In this document: in pieces, positions 30,163 to 39,644 of the stretch
Layout of the letters: every line of letters begins with the position of its first letter
Numbering within the stretch: position 1 is the stretch's first letter
Origin: Dasania marina DSM 21967
GTDB taxonomy: Bacteria > Pseudomonadota > Gammaproteobacteria > Pseudomonadales > Dasaniaceae
Assembly: GCF_000373485.1 (NCBI RefSeq)
Contig: NZ_KB891585.1
Coordinates: 219,698 to 283,697, forward strand
Direction: 5' to 3'
DNA length: 64,000 bases
Made by a program: the position numbers and the translations under genes
The notes under the pieces: generated by a model
What the model was told of the DNA's origin: nothing
Seen by the model: the letters and a program-made list of their open reading frames with translations, nothing else
Database searches by the model: none

Positions 30163-31212
30163 TTAAGGAGCTGAGTTATATCGATTTTTATGGTGACTAG
30201 GATGAACCATGAATTCATCGTCAGAGATATTTATGGCTTCAGGAAACTCTTCTTCTATCATTTTTAATAGCCAGTTTCGGAAACGGTCTATGGGTATGGC
30301 ATCCCACCGATCTACACGTGCAATAAATAAATAGGCACCTAATGCTAAATTCTTAAAGTTTTCATTGTTAGCACCTACGTCAAGCAAACGACCACTTTTC
30401 AAATCATCTGCAGCAACTAAATAATTAGTCAATGCCACGCCGCTGTGATGACGAGCGGCCTCCAGTGTCAAATGGCTTTGCCAAAGACGCGGACCAGAAA
30501 GCTCAATGTCTTCATCAATACCATTGGCGGCTAACCATGAGCGCCAGCGCTCAAATCCATCCTCATGTAATAAATGATGCTTAAGTAAATCTCGAGGGGT
30601 ATTAATAGCCTCTTCTCGCTGCAGGTATTCAGGGCTAGCCACAGCAATAATCGGTGGCCTAGCAATCTCTAAGGCACGTACATAAGCGGGTAGCTCTAAC
30701 GCGGGACGGTAATAGGGAGAAAAACGTATATCTACATCGGCTTCGCGCCTTTCGAAATCAGGCCCTTGGTTGGTAGGCCGTAGTTCAATATCCAGATTGG
30801 GATAAGATTTTTCAAATCTACCTAAACGAGCCATTAACCACTGCAAGGTAAAACCGGGCATGCTCCAGACTTGAACTTGATCCACATTATTGTGCTTCAT
30901 TAATTCCACCGTGGCATTGGCGATCGTATCAATGGCCAATGCAATTTCCTGGTGGTAACGGACGCCGTCTTCGGTTAGCACAGCACCCGCAGGTGTACGC
31001 TCTATCAGCTTGGCGCTGGTCCAATCCTCTATGCTTTTAAGGTGGCGGCTAACAACCGCATGATCACGGCACAAATGCTGCGCAGCCTTTCTCACACCGC
31101 CTAAGCGCGCAACGGCATCAAAAGCTCTCAGCGCTTCAAAGGGAGGTAAAGACTTACGAGCAGGCAGTTTTGATATTGAAGGCGTTAGATGATTAATTTT
31201 ATCGTCGGGCAT
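30163..31212 (-). CDS. LysR-family transcriptional regulator (GcvA-like)
   Basis: The 349-residue protein has an N-terminal winged helix at about residues 18-80 (LPPFEALRAFDAVARLGGVR, then KAAQHLCRDHAVVSRHLKSI) and a LysR substrate domain after it. The GcvA-type LRAFxAVARxGS start with RHLKxxE is clear. It lies 130 bases downstream of the aldehyde dehydrogenase on the same strand, so it may control that gene or the peptide transporter operon nearby. An AGGAG ribosome site is present. The effector is unknown. Confidence 0.9.
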   Translation of the reverse strand: MPDDKINHLTPSISKLPARKSLPPFEALRAFDAVARLGGVRKAAQHLCRDHAVVSRHLKSIEDWTSAKLIERTPAGAVLTEDGVRYHQEIALAIDTIANATVELMKHNNVDQVQVWSMPGFTLQWLMARLGRFEKSYPNLDIELRPTNQGPDFERREADVDIRFSPYYRPALELPAYVRALEIARPPIIAVASPEYLQREEAINTPRDLLKHHLLHEDGFERWRSWLAANGIDEDIELSGPRLWQSHLTLEAARHHSGVALTNYLVAADDLKSGRLLDVGANNENFKNLALGAYLFIARVDRWDAIPIDRFRNWLLKMIEEEFPEAINISDDEFMVHPSHHKNRYNSAP

Positions 31213-31342
31213 TTAAATACTCCTAGCACGAAGGTAACAATAAACGCCCCCTTCACAATTGTCCACAGCTATGTTTAAGGTTTTCCTTGGTATTTCGCAT
31301 GGTAACAAGTTAACCCGGCTTTCTGTCTGTTACGTCGCTTGC

Positions 31343-32767
31343 TTAGAAAAAAACCGCCTTTACTTCTAGATATTCCTCAATTCCCCAGGCGCCTCTTTCG
31401 CGACCGTTACCGGATTTTTTAAATCCACCAAAGGGTAAGTCTAGTGCGGCGGCAGCGCCATTTATATGTACCATACCCGCTTGTATTTTCGGGGCTACGT
31501 CACGTGCCTGCATACTGGATTTTGCAAAAATATACGCCGATAATCCAAATTCCGTATCGTTAGCCATTGTTACTGCATCGGATATATCATCGTAGCGTAA
31601 AACACACAAAACGGGGCCAAAAATTTCTTCTTTAGCAATACTCATACTACTGGTTACGTTGCCAAAAATTGTGGGCGCAACATAGTAGCCTTTAGAAAAC
31701 CCCTCGACCCTGCCTGCCTGACCGCCCACGATAATGTCGGCGCCCTCCTCTTTTCCTAGGGCAATGTAATGACAGACACGTTCAAATTGCTGCTCATTCA
31801 CCAAAGGCCCCAGTATGGTGCCTTCCTCAGCTGGGTCCCCTACTTTCATCTTGCCGGCAACCGATTTTGCAACGGCAATGGCTTCATCATAATCGTCGTT
31901 ATGCACCAACAGGCGAGTCGGTGCATTACAGGACTGCCCACTATTATAAAAACAGCGTTCCACACAATGGCTAACCGCGGAGACAATATCTGACCCAGGT
32001 AAAATCACAAAGGGCGACTTCCCTCCCAGCTCTTGTGATACACGCTTAACCGTTGGTGCAGCGGCGGTGGCAACTTCTACACCTGCTCGGGTGGAACCTG
32101 TAATGGAAACAATATCTACATCTGGATGACGTGATAAGGCAGCGCCGACTATATAATTACCCTGAACCAAATTAAATACACCGGCAGGTACACCCGCTTC
32201 ATCAAGAATTTCGGCAAATAAGGCTGCACTATATGGCGCATACTCACTTGGCTTCAGCACCATGCAGCAGCCTGCTGCCAAAGCAGCGCCCACTTTTGCA
32301 ACGATTTGATTCATGGGCCAGTTCCAAGGTGTAATGAGCCCTGCAACACCGATAGGTTCTTTACGAATCTCTGCTGAATCTCGTTGTGAGGAAAACTCAA
32401 ATGACTCCAGTGTCGCCCTAATACTCTTCAATAGGCCGCTACCAACCGCAACCTGGGCGTTTCTGGACATGCTGATCGGCGCCCCCATTTCACTTGAAAT
32501 CGCCTGCGCCATTTCTTCATAGCGGCGCGTATATACAGCTATAATCGCATCAAGCAAGTCAAGTCGGTAGGCCTTATCTGTTTGGCTAAAAGACGGAAAT
32601 GCCCTCTTGGCAGCAGCAACCGCTTGATTAACAACCTGTGCATTGCTGAGAGGTAAGCGGCCTATAGGCTGTTCATTCGCTGGCGAGACAATGGTAAACC
32701 ACTGTTCGATATTATCCGCATTCCAGCTGCCATCAATATAGTTGCTTTCTGTTAGACCTATTTCCAT
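31343..32767 (-). CDS. NAD(P)-dependent aldehyde dehydrogenase
   Basis: 474 residues. Catalytic residues are Asn149 (TPWNWPMNQ), Glu246 (QELGGKSPFVIL) and Cys280 (NSGQSCNAPTR). The Trp-Pro-Met-Asn segment and the SxELGGKSP block put it in the general aldehyde/betaine-aldehyde group and not the methylmalonate-semialdehyde group, which is CoA dependent. The substrate cannot be read. It precedes a LysR gene and is cytoplasmic, and it could serve the aldehyde formed by the nearby omega-aminotransferase. Confidence 0.88.
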   Translation of the reverse strand: MEIGLTESNYIDGSWNADNIEQWFTIVSPANEQPIGRLPLSNAQVVNQAVAAAKRAFPSFSQTDKAYRLDLLDAIIAVYTRRYEEMAQAISSEMGAPISMSRNAQVAVGSGLLKSIRATLESFEFSSQRDSAEIRKEPIGVAGLITPWNWPMNQIVAKVGAALAAGCCMVLKPSEYAPYSAALFAEILDEAGVPAGVFNLVQGNYIVGAALSRHPDVDIVSITGSTRAGVEVATAAAPTVKRVSQELGGKSPFVILPGSDIVSAVSHCVERCFYNSGQSCNAPTRLLVHNDDYDEAIAVAKSVAGKMKVGDPAEEGTILGPLVNEQQFERVCHYIALGKEEGADIIVGGQAGRVEGFSKGYYVAPTIFGNVTSSMSIAKEEIFGPVLCVLRYDDISDAVTMANDTEFGLSAYIFAKSSMQARDVAPKIQAGMVHINGAAAALDLPFGGFKKSGNGRERGAWGIEEYLEVKAVFF

Positions 32768-33052
32768 TATTCACCACGCTATAATTACTGTCTTAAAAAG
32801 ATGCTTTGCTACAAGAATCAAAGAATTCCCACAACCATATCAATAATTATAGATCATCAGGCTGTAGTTGAGCGGTGCCAATAACGACCTTGATGGTGCT
32901 AGTACTGTTCAGAATATATATCATGAGTTGCAAAGTGACTGGTGTGTAATGGACACCATCAATAAGTATTTAAGCAACTCCTTAATAAAACTATTACCTT
33001 TATAGTAATGGTGATCAAATTCGATTTTATTTCACATTAGCATGGAGTTTAT

Positions 33053-33883
33053 ATGTTTATTTTTAGACCAAAAAACTATCAAATTATGTTATCTCTTCTA
33101 TTATTTATAGCCTCACCAGCTATGGCCGATAAGAAAGATTACCGCATACTGCTTACCAATGACGATGGAATTCATGCGGCTGGATTAACAGCTCTTGTCA
33201 ATGCACTTAGCCAAGACTATAAGGTGATAGTTTCTGCTCCAGCAAAAAAGTGGGGAGGTAAAAGCCACGCCACCTTACTATGGGAAAAACCTATAACTGT
33301 TGAAGAAATAACGCTGTCAAATAAAGCAAAAGGCTATTCCGTTCACGCCTTACCCGCTGATGCCGCTAGATTTGGCATTATACATCAACGTGAACTTAAC
33401 CAGCCTGTGGATTTATTAATATCAGGTGTAAACCATGGTGAAAACCTGGGAACTCTCTCGCATTTATCAGGTACTGTTGGTGCCGCTATGGAAGGCACCT
33501 ACTATGGCATTCCAGCGATTGCTGTCTCTATAGAGAAGCGCGCGGCGACAGAAAATGATTTTGCAGCAACCACTGAAGCGATTAAAATACTGATTGAAAA
33601 GATTAGAGAAAACGGCTTGCCTGTAGGGACTATACTTAATGTTAATGTACCGGAAAATGCCAAAGGAATGCGTATAGCCCCTATGGACGGAGTAAATGTT
33701 AGTGTGGATAGATTCATTAAAACGAACAATGATTATAAACCGGTATTTTCCTATCCTAAGGCACAAATGGGCTATAGCGACATGACTGTTTATAGCAAAG
33801 GCTATATTGCTGTTACACCGATAAAAATTGACTGGACAGATCACCAATCTCTTCAAAAGATGCATGCATGGGATCTTAACTAA
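33053..33883 (+). CDS. SurE-family 5'/3'-nucleotidase with a signal peptide
   Basis: 276 residues. An N-terminal signal (about residues 1-25, LLLFIASPAMA before DKK) precedes a SurE domain. The metal motif is TNDDGIHAAG with Asp37 and Asp38. The other SurE motifs are SGVNHGENLG and HLSGTVGAAMEGTYYGIPAI. SurE normally acts in the cytoplasm on nucleoside monophosphates and is not exported. Here a GGAG site six bases before the ATG supports the start that includes the signal. It should therefore act in the periplasm as an acid phosphatase or nucleotidase. It stands alone, with hairpins downstream. Confidence 0.85.
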   Translation: MFIFRPKNYQIMLSLLLFIASPAMADKKDYRILLTNDDGIHAAGLTALVNALSQDYKVIVSAPAKKWGGKSHATLLWEKPITVEEITLSNKAKGYSVHALPADAARFGIIHQRELNQPVDLLISGVNHGENLGTLSHLSGTVGAAMEGTYYGIPAIAVSIEKRAATENDFAATTEAIKILIEKIRENGLPVGTILNVNVPENAKGMRIAPMDGVNVSVDRFIKTNNDYKPVFSYPKAQMGYSDMTVYSKGYIAVTPIKIDWTDHQSLQKMHAWDLN

Positions 33884-33898
33884 CTATAGAATACAAAA

Positions 33899-33927
33899 AG
33901 GCTATTGGAAATTATTTTTAATAGCCT
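33899..33927. terminator. Hairpin after the SurE gene
   Basis: AGGCTATT (33899-33906) pairs with AATAGCCT (33920-33927). The plus-strand trail is AATTTCTATTT. The minus-strand side has a T run. It is a plausible terminator for the SurE gene. Confidence 0.5.
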
Positions 33928-34231
33928 AATTTCTATTTAGCGGTAACCCCTATGAATTACTATATGATGGGTAATGTCTAAAAACATGCTGTTTTAAATG
34001 TTTTAAGAGCACTGAATTAGTATGCGATTTCTCACTAAAATTGATAAATAAATTCACAAAAAAGAAGATTCAGGGATGGTTGGTATTTTTATTCTGCGAT
34101 AACTAAGCTTGTCATCACACTGTGGCTATTTTTCCAGATATCATTATCTGGTTAGTATATGCTCTATACCTGAACACACAGGGTGTCTGCCTACTGAAAC
34201 ATTAGAGATTTATACGTATTAACTCACTGGA

Positions 34232-34265
34232 AAAGTGCAGCAGCCAATTTTGGCTATTGCACTTT
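34232..34265 (-). terminator. Hairpin downstream of the PepSY gene
   Basis: AGTGCA (with an inner AGCC) pairs with GGCT and TGCACT around AATTTT, with two mismatches in the stem. Read on the minus strand a TTTT run follows. It lies about 140 bases after the PepSY stop. The rest of the 33884-34405 gap shows no gene. Confidence 0.5.
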
Positions 34266-34405
34266 GCTAAACAGGAGTTAGATTTGAATATGCAGTCTCC
34301 CTAAGGGAGAAGTATTTAACAGATTTCTCTTAGACCTTTCGCCGCAGCGCTTAAGGTAATTATGCAGATTCTTGATAATTTATACCGTTAGAGTATCGCG
34401 TGAGA

Positions 34406-35548
34406 CTAAGGCGTAATACGCTTTCTTACCCACATACTAACGCCGAATATTGCTAGCAGTGCTGTCATTAGCCCAATTAATGAAACAACAAATGAACCCA
34501 CCGGCCCAGCTAAGTGTCCACTGTGTAGTGGTAACCTTAACGCTGATAAAAAATCACCGGCGCTACCCGCTCTAGGATTCTCTACACCTAGAACATCTCC
34601 ACTAGCACCGCCAATATAGATAGTATTTGGACCCAACCCCGTATTGCAATCACAGTCAAGGCTAACACTGTAGCTATTTTTCCCCATCGAATAAGATATT
34701 TTTTTCGGTATAGTCGGCAGACTATTACTGTCAGCATAAATTATTGCGGCTGTTAGGGCCGAAGTGAAATCTATCTTTTGAGAGGCTAATGCAGACTCAT
34801 CGATAACAAGCTTCTCGGTGTATGGGGAAATAGTGTCGACTATGGGGTCAAACAACTCGCTAGACAAGTTCATGGATACACCACTAATAGCGGTAGTCAG
34901 CATAAAAACCCAACACCATAAGCCAATGCTTTTATGCAGTTGCAAAAACTTTATTCGCCAGGGGTGTCGCCACTGAACAAGCCAAGACTTCTTCCACGCC
35001 TTAAAAAATGTGCCTCCACGAGGGAGGGTTAGGTAAATCCCCATCAGAGACAATACTATCCAAAAAAGCCCTACTATGCCCAGAATTCGACTTCCCCAGG
35101 GCTTTTGCAGTAATAAACGATTATGCAGCTTGTAGATGAACGGGATAATATTTTGAGACTCAAAACAACATTCGCCCCACATACGCCTACCTTTTACCTC
35201 ACCACTGACTGGATTGACAAAGACCTCATCATAGTCGATCTCATAAGGCTGGCTAGTAGTAGGGTTAACTCTTGGCTCAACATAGGCTATTAGGGCGTGT
35301 TCTGCTTCCTGGCTGATGGGTAGATAATTAACGAGAATACGCGGATCACTAGCTTCTATCTTTGCTACTAATTCAGATGCTGGTAAACTTCTTTCACCAG
35401 CCTCCGCAATGGTAAACAACTGAGGATTTAGCCATATTTCTAGTTGATCCTTAAAGGCAATAACACTACCTGTTAGGCCTGAGCATATAAGAAAGGCTGC
35501 TAGCATTAACCCAATATATCTGTGAAAAGTAACAACCTTCGCACGCAT
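34406..35548 (-). CDS. PepSY-domain inner-membrane protein (PepSY_TM/PiuB-like)
   Basis: The 380-residue protein has four membrane helices near residues 10-30, 155-175, 205-225 and 350-375, with a periplasmic loop between the first two. It is the paralogue of the protein at 38514-39623. Both share GRRMWGECCFESQNIIPFIY (here), LHNRLLL and the tail RAGSAGDFLSALRLPLHSGH. PepSY_TM proteins such as FoxB and PiuB are linked to ferric-siderophore reduction. The substrate here is unknown. An AAGGTGG site precedes the ATG. Confidence 0.85.
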   Translation of the reverse strand: MRAKVVTFHRYIGLMLAAFLICSGLTGSVIAFKDQLEIWLNPQLFTIAEAGERSLPASELVAKIEASDPRILVNYLPISQEAEHALIAYVEPRVNPTTSQPYEIDYDEVFVNPVSGEVKGRRMWGECCFESQNIIPFIYKLHNRLLLQKPWGSRILGIVGLFWIVLSLMGIYLTLPRGGTFFKAWKKSWLVQWRHPWRIKFLQLHKSIGLWCWVFMLTTAISGVSMNLSSELFDPIVDTISPYTEKLVIDESALASQKIDFTSALTAAIIYADSNSLPTIPKKISYSMGKNSYSVSLDCDCNTGLGPNTIYIGGASGDVLGVENPRAGSAGDFLSALRLPLHSGHLAGPVGSFVVSLIGLMTALLAIFGVSMWVRKRITP

Positions 35549-35570
35549 AAAACCACCTTTAAAATTGAAA

Positions 35571-36290
35571 TTATATTGCTATCGAAAAACCAAGGCTAAG
35601 CCAAAATTGATCACCTAAGCCTTCGCGCTGAACATCTTTCTGCGCCCAGCTTTGGTTAATATTGGCAAATATTGCCGTGCTACCGGAAAGTTGATAAGTG
35701 ATATCAACGCCCAGCTGTAAGTTATTAGGGCCATCATGCTTTTGGGTGGCAAAACCTAAATCAAAACCTTCGGTGACATAGGGCTCTATGCTTATACCCT
35801 GCTCTTTAAATTCAAAAATTGAGCGCAAACTTAACTCTACAAAAGCACCCGAGGCTTCGGTTGCATAGACATAATCCACTGATGGCACTATAGAAAATAT
35901 GTCTTCAAAAACGACTCCCACTGAAAACTCATTATCATTTTCATTACTGCCTAAAAATGTCAGCCTCGTGTAGCCCACGGTAAATTCCGTGCCCGCCCAG
36001 TCAAAGCCGTATTCAAGCCCCACTTTCAGCTCTTGGTAGGGGTCATGGCTACCCTGGCCATACCACAAGGTAGCCGTGAGCGATTGCCAATGTGCAAATG
36101 CTTCTAAGGAGTACAGATCCTTGCCATCGACATTATCGCGGCCTTCGGCGATATAACGGCTGTGCTTAGCTAAACGCCCTTCAAATGTCACTTGACTATC
36201 ATCGATAGCTGAGGCTTCAGCAATGGCTGGCATGGTACATAGAAACAACAAAGCCGAACTTTTTAATACTTTAAATTGATTTTTTAACAT
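35571..36290 (-). CDS. Predicted outer-membrane beta-barrel protein, function unknown
   Basis: The 239-residue protein has a signal peptide (LLFLCTMPAIAEA, cleavage near residue 25). A series of alternating amphipathic strands follows, ending with an aromatic-hydrophobic strand and a final Ile (WLSLGFSIAI). The AKHSRYIAEGRDNVDGKDLY strand recalls small porin-like families, but I cannot name one. It lies five bases after the OprO/P-like gene and 22 before the PepSY gene, in one operon. Confidence 0.7.
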   Translation of the reverse strand: MLKNQFKVLKSSALLFLCTMPAIAEASAIDDSQVTFEGRLAKHSRYIAEGRDNVDGKDLYSLEAFAHWQSLTATLWYGQGSHDPYQELKVGLEYGFDWAGTEFTVGYTRLTFLGSNENDNEFSVGVVFEDIFSIVPSVDYVYATEASGAFVELSLRSIFEFKEQGISIEPYVTEGFDLGFATQKHDGPNNLQLGVDITYQLSGSTAIFANINQSWAQKDVQREGLGDQFWLSLGFSIAI

Positions 36291-36295
36291 TGCTA

Positions 36296-37657
36296 TTACC
36301 AGCTTAACTGACTACGCAATACCAAAGAATTACCGCTATGGTCGGTAGATCCTTGGGGCTGTACCGCTATGCTTTCGCTGACATCAAAATGTATTAAATT
36401 CGCAGAAACTCGCAGCTGAGCCCGGGGGTACCAATTAAGGCCTAGTGTATAGACATGACCTTTCCCCCCATAAATATCACCGTCCACCAAATCCATATAA
36501 CTACCGCGCAAGGCCATTTCTAAAGCGCCTAAGCCGCCGGCCTCTACACCGTTGGTCGGTACTATGCCACCAAACTTACCACGCCCACGTTGATAGCTGC
36601 GCTGCTCGCCGGTAATAATCCAGGCGGCCTGCAGGTAGCCGCTAACAAAACTAGCATCTGGCAAATTCATATAATCTACCGTTTGTTGACCTAACTCTGC
36701 CTGCAATAACACATTATTATACTGATAAGCCGTTTCTAGGCCGGTATAGCTGATATCATTAGCGCTGTGAGTACCGGTATCAAACAACGCGGCTAGCTGG
36801 TGATTCTCTGGCTGGCTGCTTAATCGGTAATCGCCATCATCATCCAGCTCAACATAATAAGCAGCAACCCCCATATGCAGTGTTTGTTGATCATTTTGCC
36901 AAGGAGTCACTAATAACCGTGAGGCAAAACGCCAACCTTCGTTTTGACCTGCTGTAGTATCAGATTCTGGCTTACCAAACAAACCCGTGTTCAAAGACCA
37001 CCAAGTGCCCTGAGTTTCAAGCCCTATGCCTACAGAACGACCTAAACTCAAAGCATTGTGCAGCGAACGCTCAAGAAAACTATGGTTGGAATCACTGGTT
37101 TCGTCATCCAGTGACACTGAGGCTTCGTGATGACCTACCCTAATGGATGTCACTTCACTTAATTTATAGCGAATGAATATGTCTTCGAAGCCTACTTTTT
37201 TATTACTAAAATCTATTTCTGCTACGTAATCTGTAGAACCACTAATATCACCTTGCACGCCAAGGCGTACGCGCCTGATTTCAGTGCCACTACCATAATC
37301 GTCATCAGCATACATAGCATCAGCTTGCAGCTTACCCCGTGATTTAAAGGTAAAACCCTCGGGCTTTGCACTAAATTTCGGGGCTGGGTTGCCCCAACTT
37401 ATCGCCGTGTTGTTTGATGGCAAGATTAGCGTTTCCTCTATACGCCCATCAGCACGGCTGTTAGCAGTTTCAAGCCGCTCTAATCTAAGTTTTAATGAAT
37501 CAAGCTGACGTTCCTGTACAGTGATGGCCTCACGAATCGTTTTAAGCTCATCTGCCTGCACTGCCGCCACCGAGGTCATGGCAACAGAAAATACCAGCAA
37601 GCCACTGTTAATTGAGCTAATTTTTTTATAAATTTCCATAAGTTTTTTAGTTCTCAT
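36296..37657 (-). CDS. Outer-membrane porin, OprO/OprP (phosphate-selective) type
   Basis: 453 residues. A signal sequence (SVAMTSVAAVQA) is followed by a coiled-coil segment of about 40 residues (IREAITVQERQLDSLKLRLE). The porin barrel then starts KSRGKLQADAMYADDDYGSG and RRVRLGVQGDI. It closes with a C-terminal RSQLSW, the aromatic end seen in porins. The family makes anion-preferring trimers. The true substrate is not predictable, and neighbouring PepSY and hydrolase genes suggest a special nutrient. The ATG at 37657 has no strong ribosome site. A second ATG lies six codons in. Confidence 0.83.
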   Translation of the reverse strand: MRTKKLMEIYKKISSINSGLLVFSVAMTSVAAVQADELKTIREAITVQERQLDSLKLRLERLETANSRADGRIEETLILPSNNTAISWGNPAPKFSAKPEGFTFKSRGKLQADAMYADDDYGSGTEIRRVRLGVQGDISGSTDYVAEIDFSNKKVGFEDIFIRYKLSEVTSIRVGHHEASVSLDDETSDSNHSFLERSLHNALSLGRSVGIGLETQGTWWSLNTGLFGKPESDTTAGQNEGWRFASRLLVTPWQNDQQTLHMGVAAYYVELDDDGDYRLSSQPENHQLAALFDTGTHSANDISYTGLETAYQYNNVLLQAELGQQTVDYMNLPDASFVSGYLQAAWIITGEQRSYQRGRGKFGGIVPTNGVEAGGLGALEMALRGSYMDLVDGDIYGGKGHVYTLGLNWYPRAQLRVSANLIHFDVSESIAVQPQGSTDHSGNSLVLRSQLSW

Positions 37658-37691
37658 TGCATTAATTTAATTATCAATAAAGGCCATATTG

Positions 37692-38126
37692 CTAAGGCGA
37701 GTTAGCGATAGGCTTCAATAGCAACTCACCACTTATCGTTTTGTCTGCGAAGCGGGCCTGCCAATGCTCAGTAATATTGCCATCACCCAATTGCCACTGG
37801 CTGTTTAAAAGAAAGCGACGGCCCGTTTTATATTGCACGCCATGCCCTTGACATTGCGCACGGCTAGCATTTTCTGAAAGCAAACAAGTAGCGCGATAAA
37901 TTGAATAGTTATCTTTTCCATCTACCTCTAAAAACTGGCCATTTTTTTGCATGACTACCACGCCACCATCACCATCAGACCAAGACCCGCCAGCAGCAAA
38001 AACACGATTGCTCTCTGCAGCATTTAGCGATAGAGGCAATAAACACAATATCCATTTTGAAAATGGGCTAAATATAATTTTTTTGAGCCTATCTATAGGC
38101 TTGTTGATCATTGCAAACTCGTTCAT
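37692..38126 (-). CDS. Small exported protein, function unknown
   Basis: About 144 residues with a hydrophobic stretch (WILCLLPLSLNAA) in place of a signal. The mature part carries GGSWSDGDGGVVVMQKNGQF and two Cys residues (CLLSENASRAQC). The ATG at 38126 has GGGAG five bases upstream. An ATG four codons earlier (38138) has no such site. It is first in the minus-strand operon with the porin, barrel and PepSY genes. Read it as a periplasmic or outer-membrane accessory protein; the family is unknown to me. Confidence 0.6.
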   Translation of the reverse strand: MNEFAMINKPIDRLKKIIFSPFSKWILCLLPLSLNAAESNRVFAAGGSWSDGDGGVVVMQKNGQFLEVDGKDNYSIYRATCLLSENASRAQCQGHGVQYKTGRRFLLNSQWQLGDGNITEHWQARFADKTISGELLLKPIANSP

Positions 38127-38406
38127 CAGCTCTCCCATGCCTAGTTAGCGCTACGTTTTCGAGCCAGTATAAGAAAATCAAGACTATGAGGAAGTTGCCA
38201 ATTGCTGTAGCCATGGTGATAAATTGGCAACAGCCCTGTAGAAAGGCGCTACAGCTACATATCAGGGGGGAAAGCGGCATGAAAATAGAGTTATACCTAG
38301 AGTCTAGCGCCTTAATCGGGGTTGACTCTGTACGGAAAATATTCGGGTACAGCAGCACAACTACCAGCACACCGGCAGTTGCTAAATCAGAATAGCTTGG
38401 TGACAA
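38089..38406 (-). CDS. Possible small membrane protein overlapping the operon start
   Basis: This 105-residue frame has two hydrophobic stretches (GVLVVVLLYPNI, then MATAIGNFLIVLIFLYWL). It starts with TTG without a ribosome site and overlaps the start of the next gene on the same strand by about 40 bases. It may be a real leader gene, or chance in the divergent promoter region. I do not recognise a family. Confidence 0.3.
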   Translation of the reverse strand: MSPSYSDLATAGVLVVVLLYPNIFRTESTPIKALDSRYNSIFMPLSPLICSCSAFLQGCCQFITMATAIGNFLIVLIFLYWLENVALTRHGRADERVCNDQQAYR

Positions 38407-38513
38407 ATTGGCAACTGAAATAGCTTATAGCTAGCCGTATACTACTGGCTTAATAATGATGTATTAAGTCACTTTTATCAGTTATCCCCTATTTAAAAAC
38501 TTGGAACTGAGGC

Positions 38514-39623
38514 ATGAAAACTTTTATCCAAAGATCTTTTTTATTATGCACAGCGATAATGGCATTGTTACTGGCTATTGCAGCTTTCACCGGCGCCATC
38601 CACGCATTTTATTATGAGATTGATGAATGGCTAAACCCACAGTTTTACCAAACCAACAGTTCCGGCCCTGCACTACCTGCCTCAGAGTTAATTACTCGCC
38701 TGGAAAATAAAGTGCCTGGGGCGGAAGTGTGGTACCAACAAATACCTGCAGCCCCTGGTAGAAGCAGCATGCTAGCAGTTTCACCCAGCTGGGATGAAAG
38801 CAGCGGGCAATATGCACAACTTGAAAACAACTACTTTTATATGGATCCAGTAAACGGTGAAATTATTGGCGCTCGTATGTGGGGAAAATGTTGTTTTGAA
38901 GCTGAAAACTTACTTAATTACCTCTATGAGTTGCACCACTCATTAACTCTGCCTGGCTCTATAGGCTCTTCAATTATGGGCGTGGTGGCCTGTGTTTGGG
39001 GCTTGGCCTGCTTGTGGCTACTGTATACCGCTGTTGTTAGAAAAAAAGGCCTATCCATTCTTGGCTTATCACTACCCACTACGGTTTTACTGGCAATATT
39101 AATGCTGCCGGTTGCGCTTAGTAGTATCGCCATGAATTTTTCACAGCAACTATTTAAGCCCATTGTGTCGCTGTTTTCTCCCGTCACTGCCAGTATTTAT
39201 GAACAATACGCTGAGCGTAAGCAAACTAATTTTGGGGAACGACTGCTCAGCTATCAAGACGCTTATCAACAGGCTATTAAATTGGGCAAGCAGCGAGGCT
39301 GGACACAGCCTATAGGTGAGCTTTTTTATAGCCATAGCTATAATTTTTATGGCATGGCTTTTGGCTTTCGTGACCCCGCAGGTATGGGCAACAATTGGCT
39401 ATATCTTAGCGCAGAAAATGGTGAGCTAGTTGGCAAAAAAACACCACGAATTGGTTCCGCAGGTGACTTATTCTACTTTGGGCAATTGCCATTACACAGC
39501 GGTAGAAGTCATGGCTTCATCAGCCAATTATTCATTTTTATCATTGGGCTAACCACAGCTGGATTGTCGGTTTTGATAATGATAAAGACCATAAAAAAAG
39601 TAATTTGGATAAAACCCCTTTAA
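38514..39623 (+). CDS. PepSY-domain inner-membrane protein, paralogue of 34406-35548
   Basis: The 369-residue protein has four helices and the same arrangement as the minus-strand paralogue. Shared text is RMWGKCCFEAENLLNYLYEL with a CC pair, LPASELITRLE near residue 56, and RIGSAGDLFYFGQLPLHSGR at the C-terminus. It is divergent from the porin operon and followed 21 bases later by the P1 peptidase. Two PepSY paralogues on opposite sides of a shared promoter region suggest one regulated unit. The redox or siderophore-reductase role of PepSY_TM proteins is a family-level inference. Confidence 0.82.
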   Translation: MKTFIQRSFLLCTAIMALLLAIAAFTGAIHAFYYEIDEWLNPQFYQTNSSGPALPASELITRLENKVPGAEVWYQQIPAAPGRSSMLAVSPSWDESSGQYAQLENNYFYMDPVNGEIIGARMWGKCCFEAENLLNYLYELHHSLTLPGSIGSSIMGVVACVWGLACLWLLYTAVVRKKGLSILGLSLPTTVLLAILMLPVALSSIAMNFSQQLFKPIVSLFSPVTASIYEQYAERKQTNFGERLLSYQDAYQQAIKLGKQRGWTQPIGELFYSHSYNFYGMAFGFRDPAGMGNNWLYLSAENGELVGKKTPRIGSAGDLFYFGQLPLHSGRSHGFISQLFIFIIGLTTAGLSVLIMIKTIKKVIWIKPL

Positions 39624-39644
39624 ATCAACAAACAAGGCAAGAGC

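Noticed and set aside
38111-38395. Plus-strand 94-residue frame in the divergent promoter region
   Set aside because: No ribosome site and no family pattern. It is antisense to the operon leader frame.
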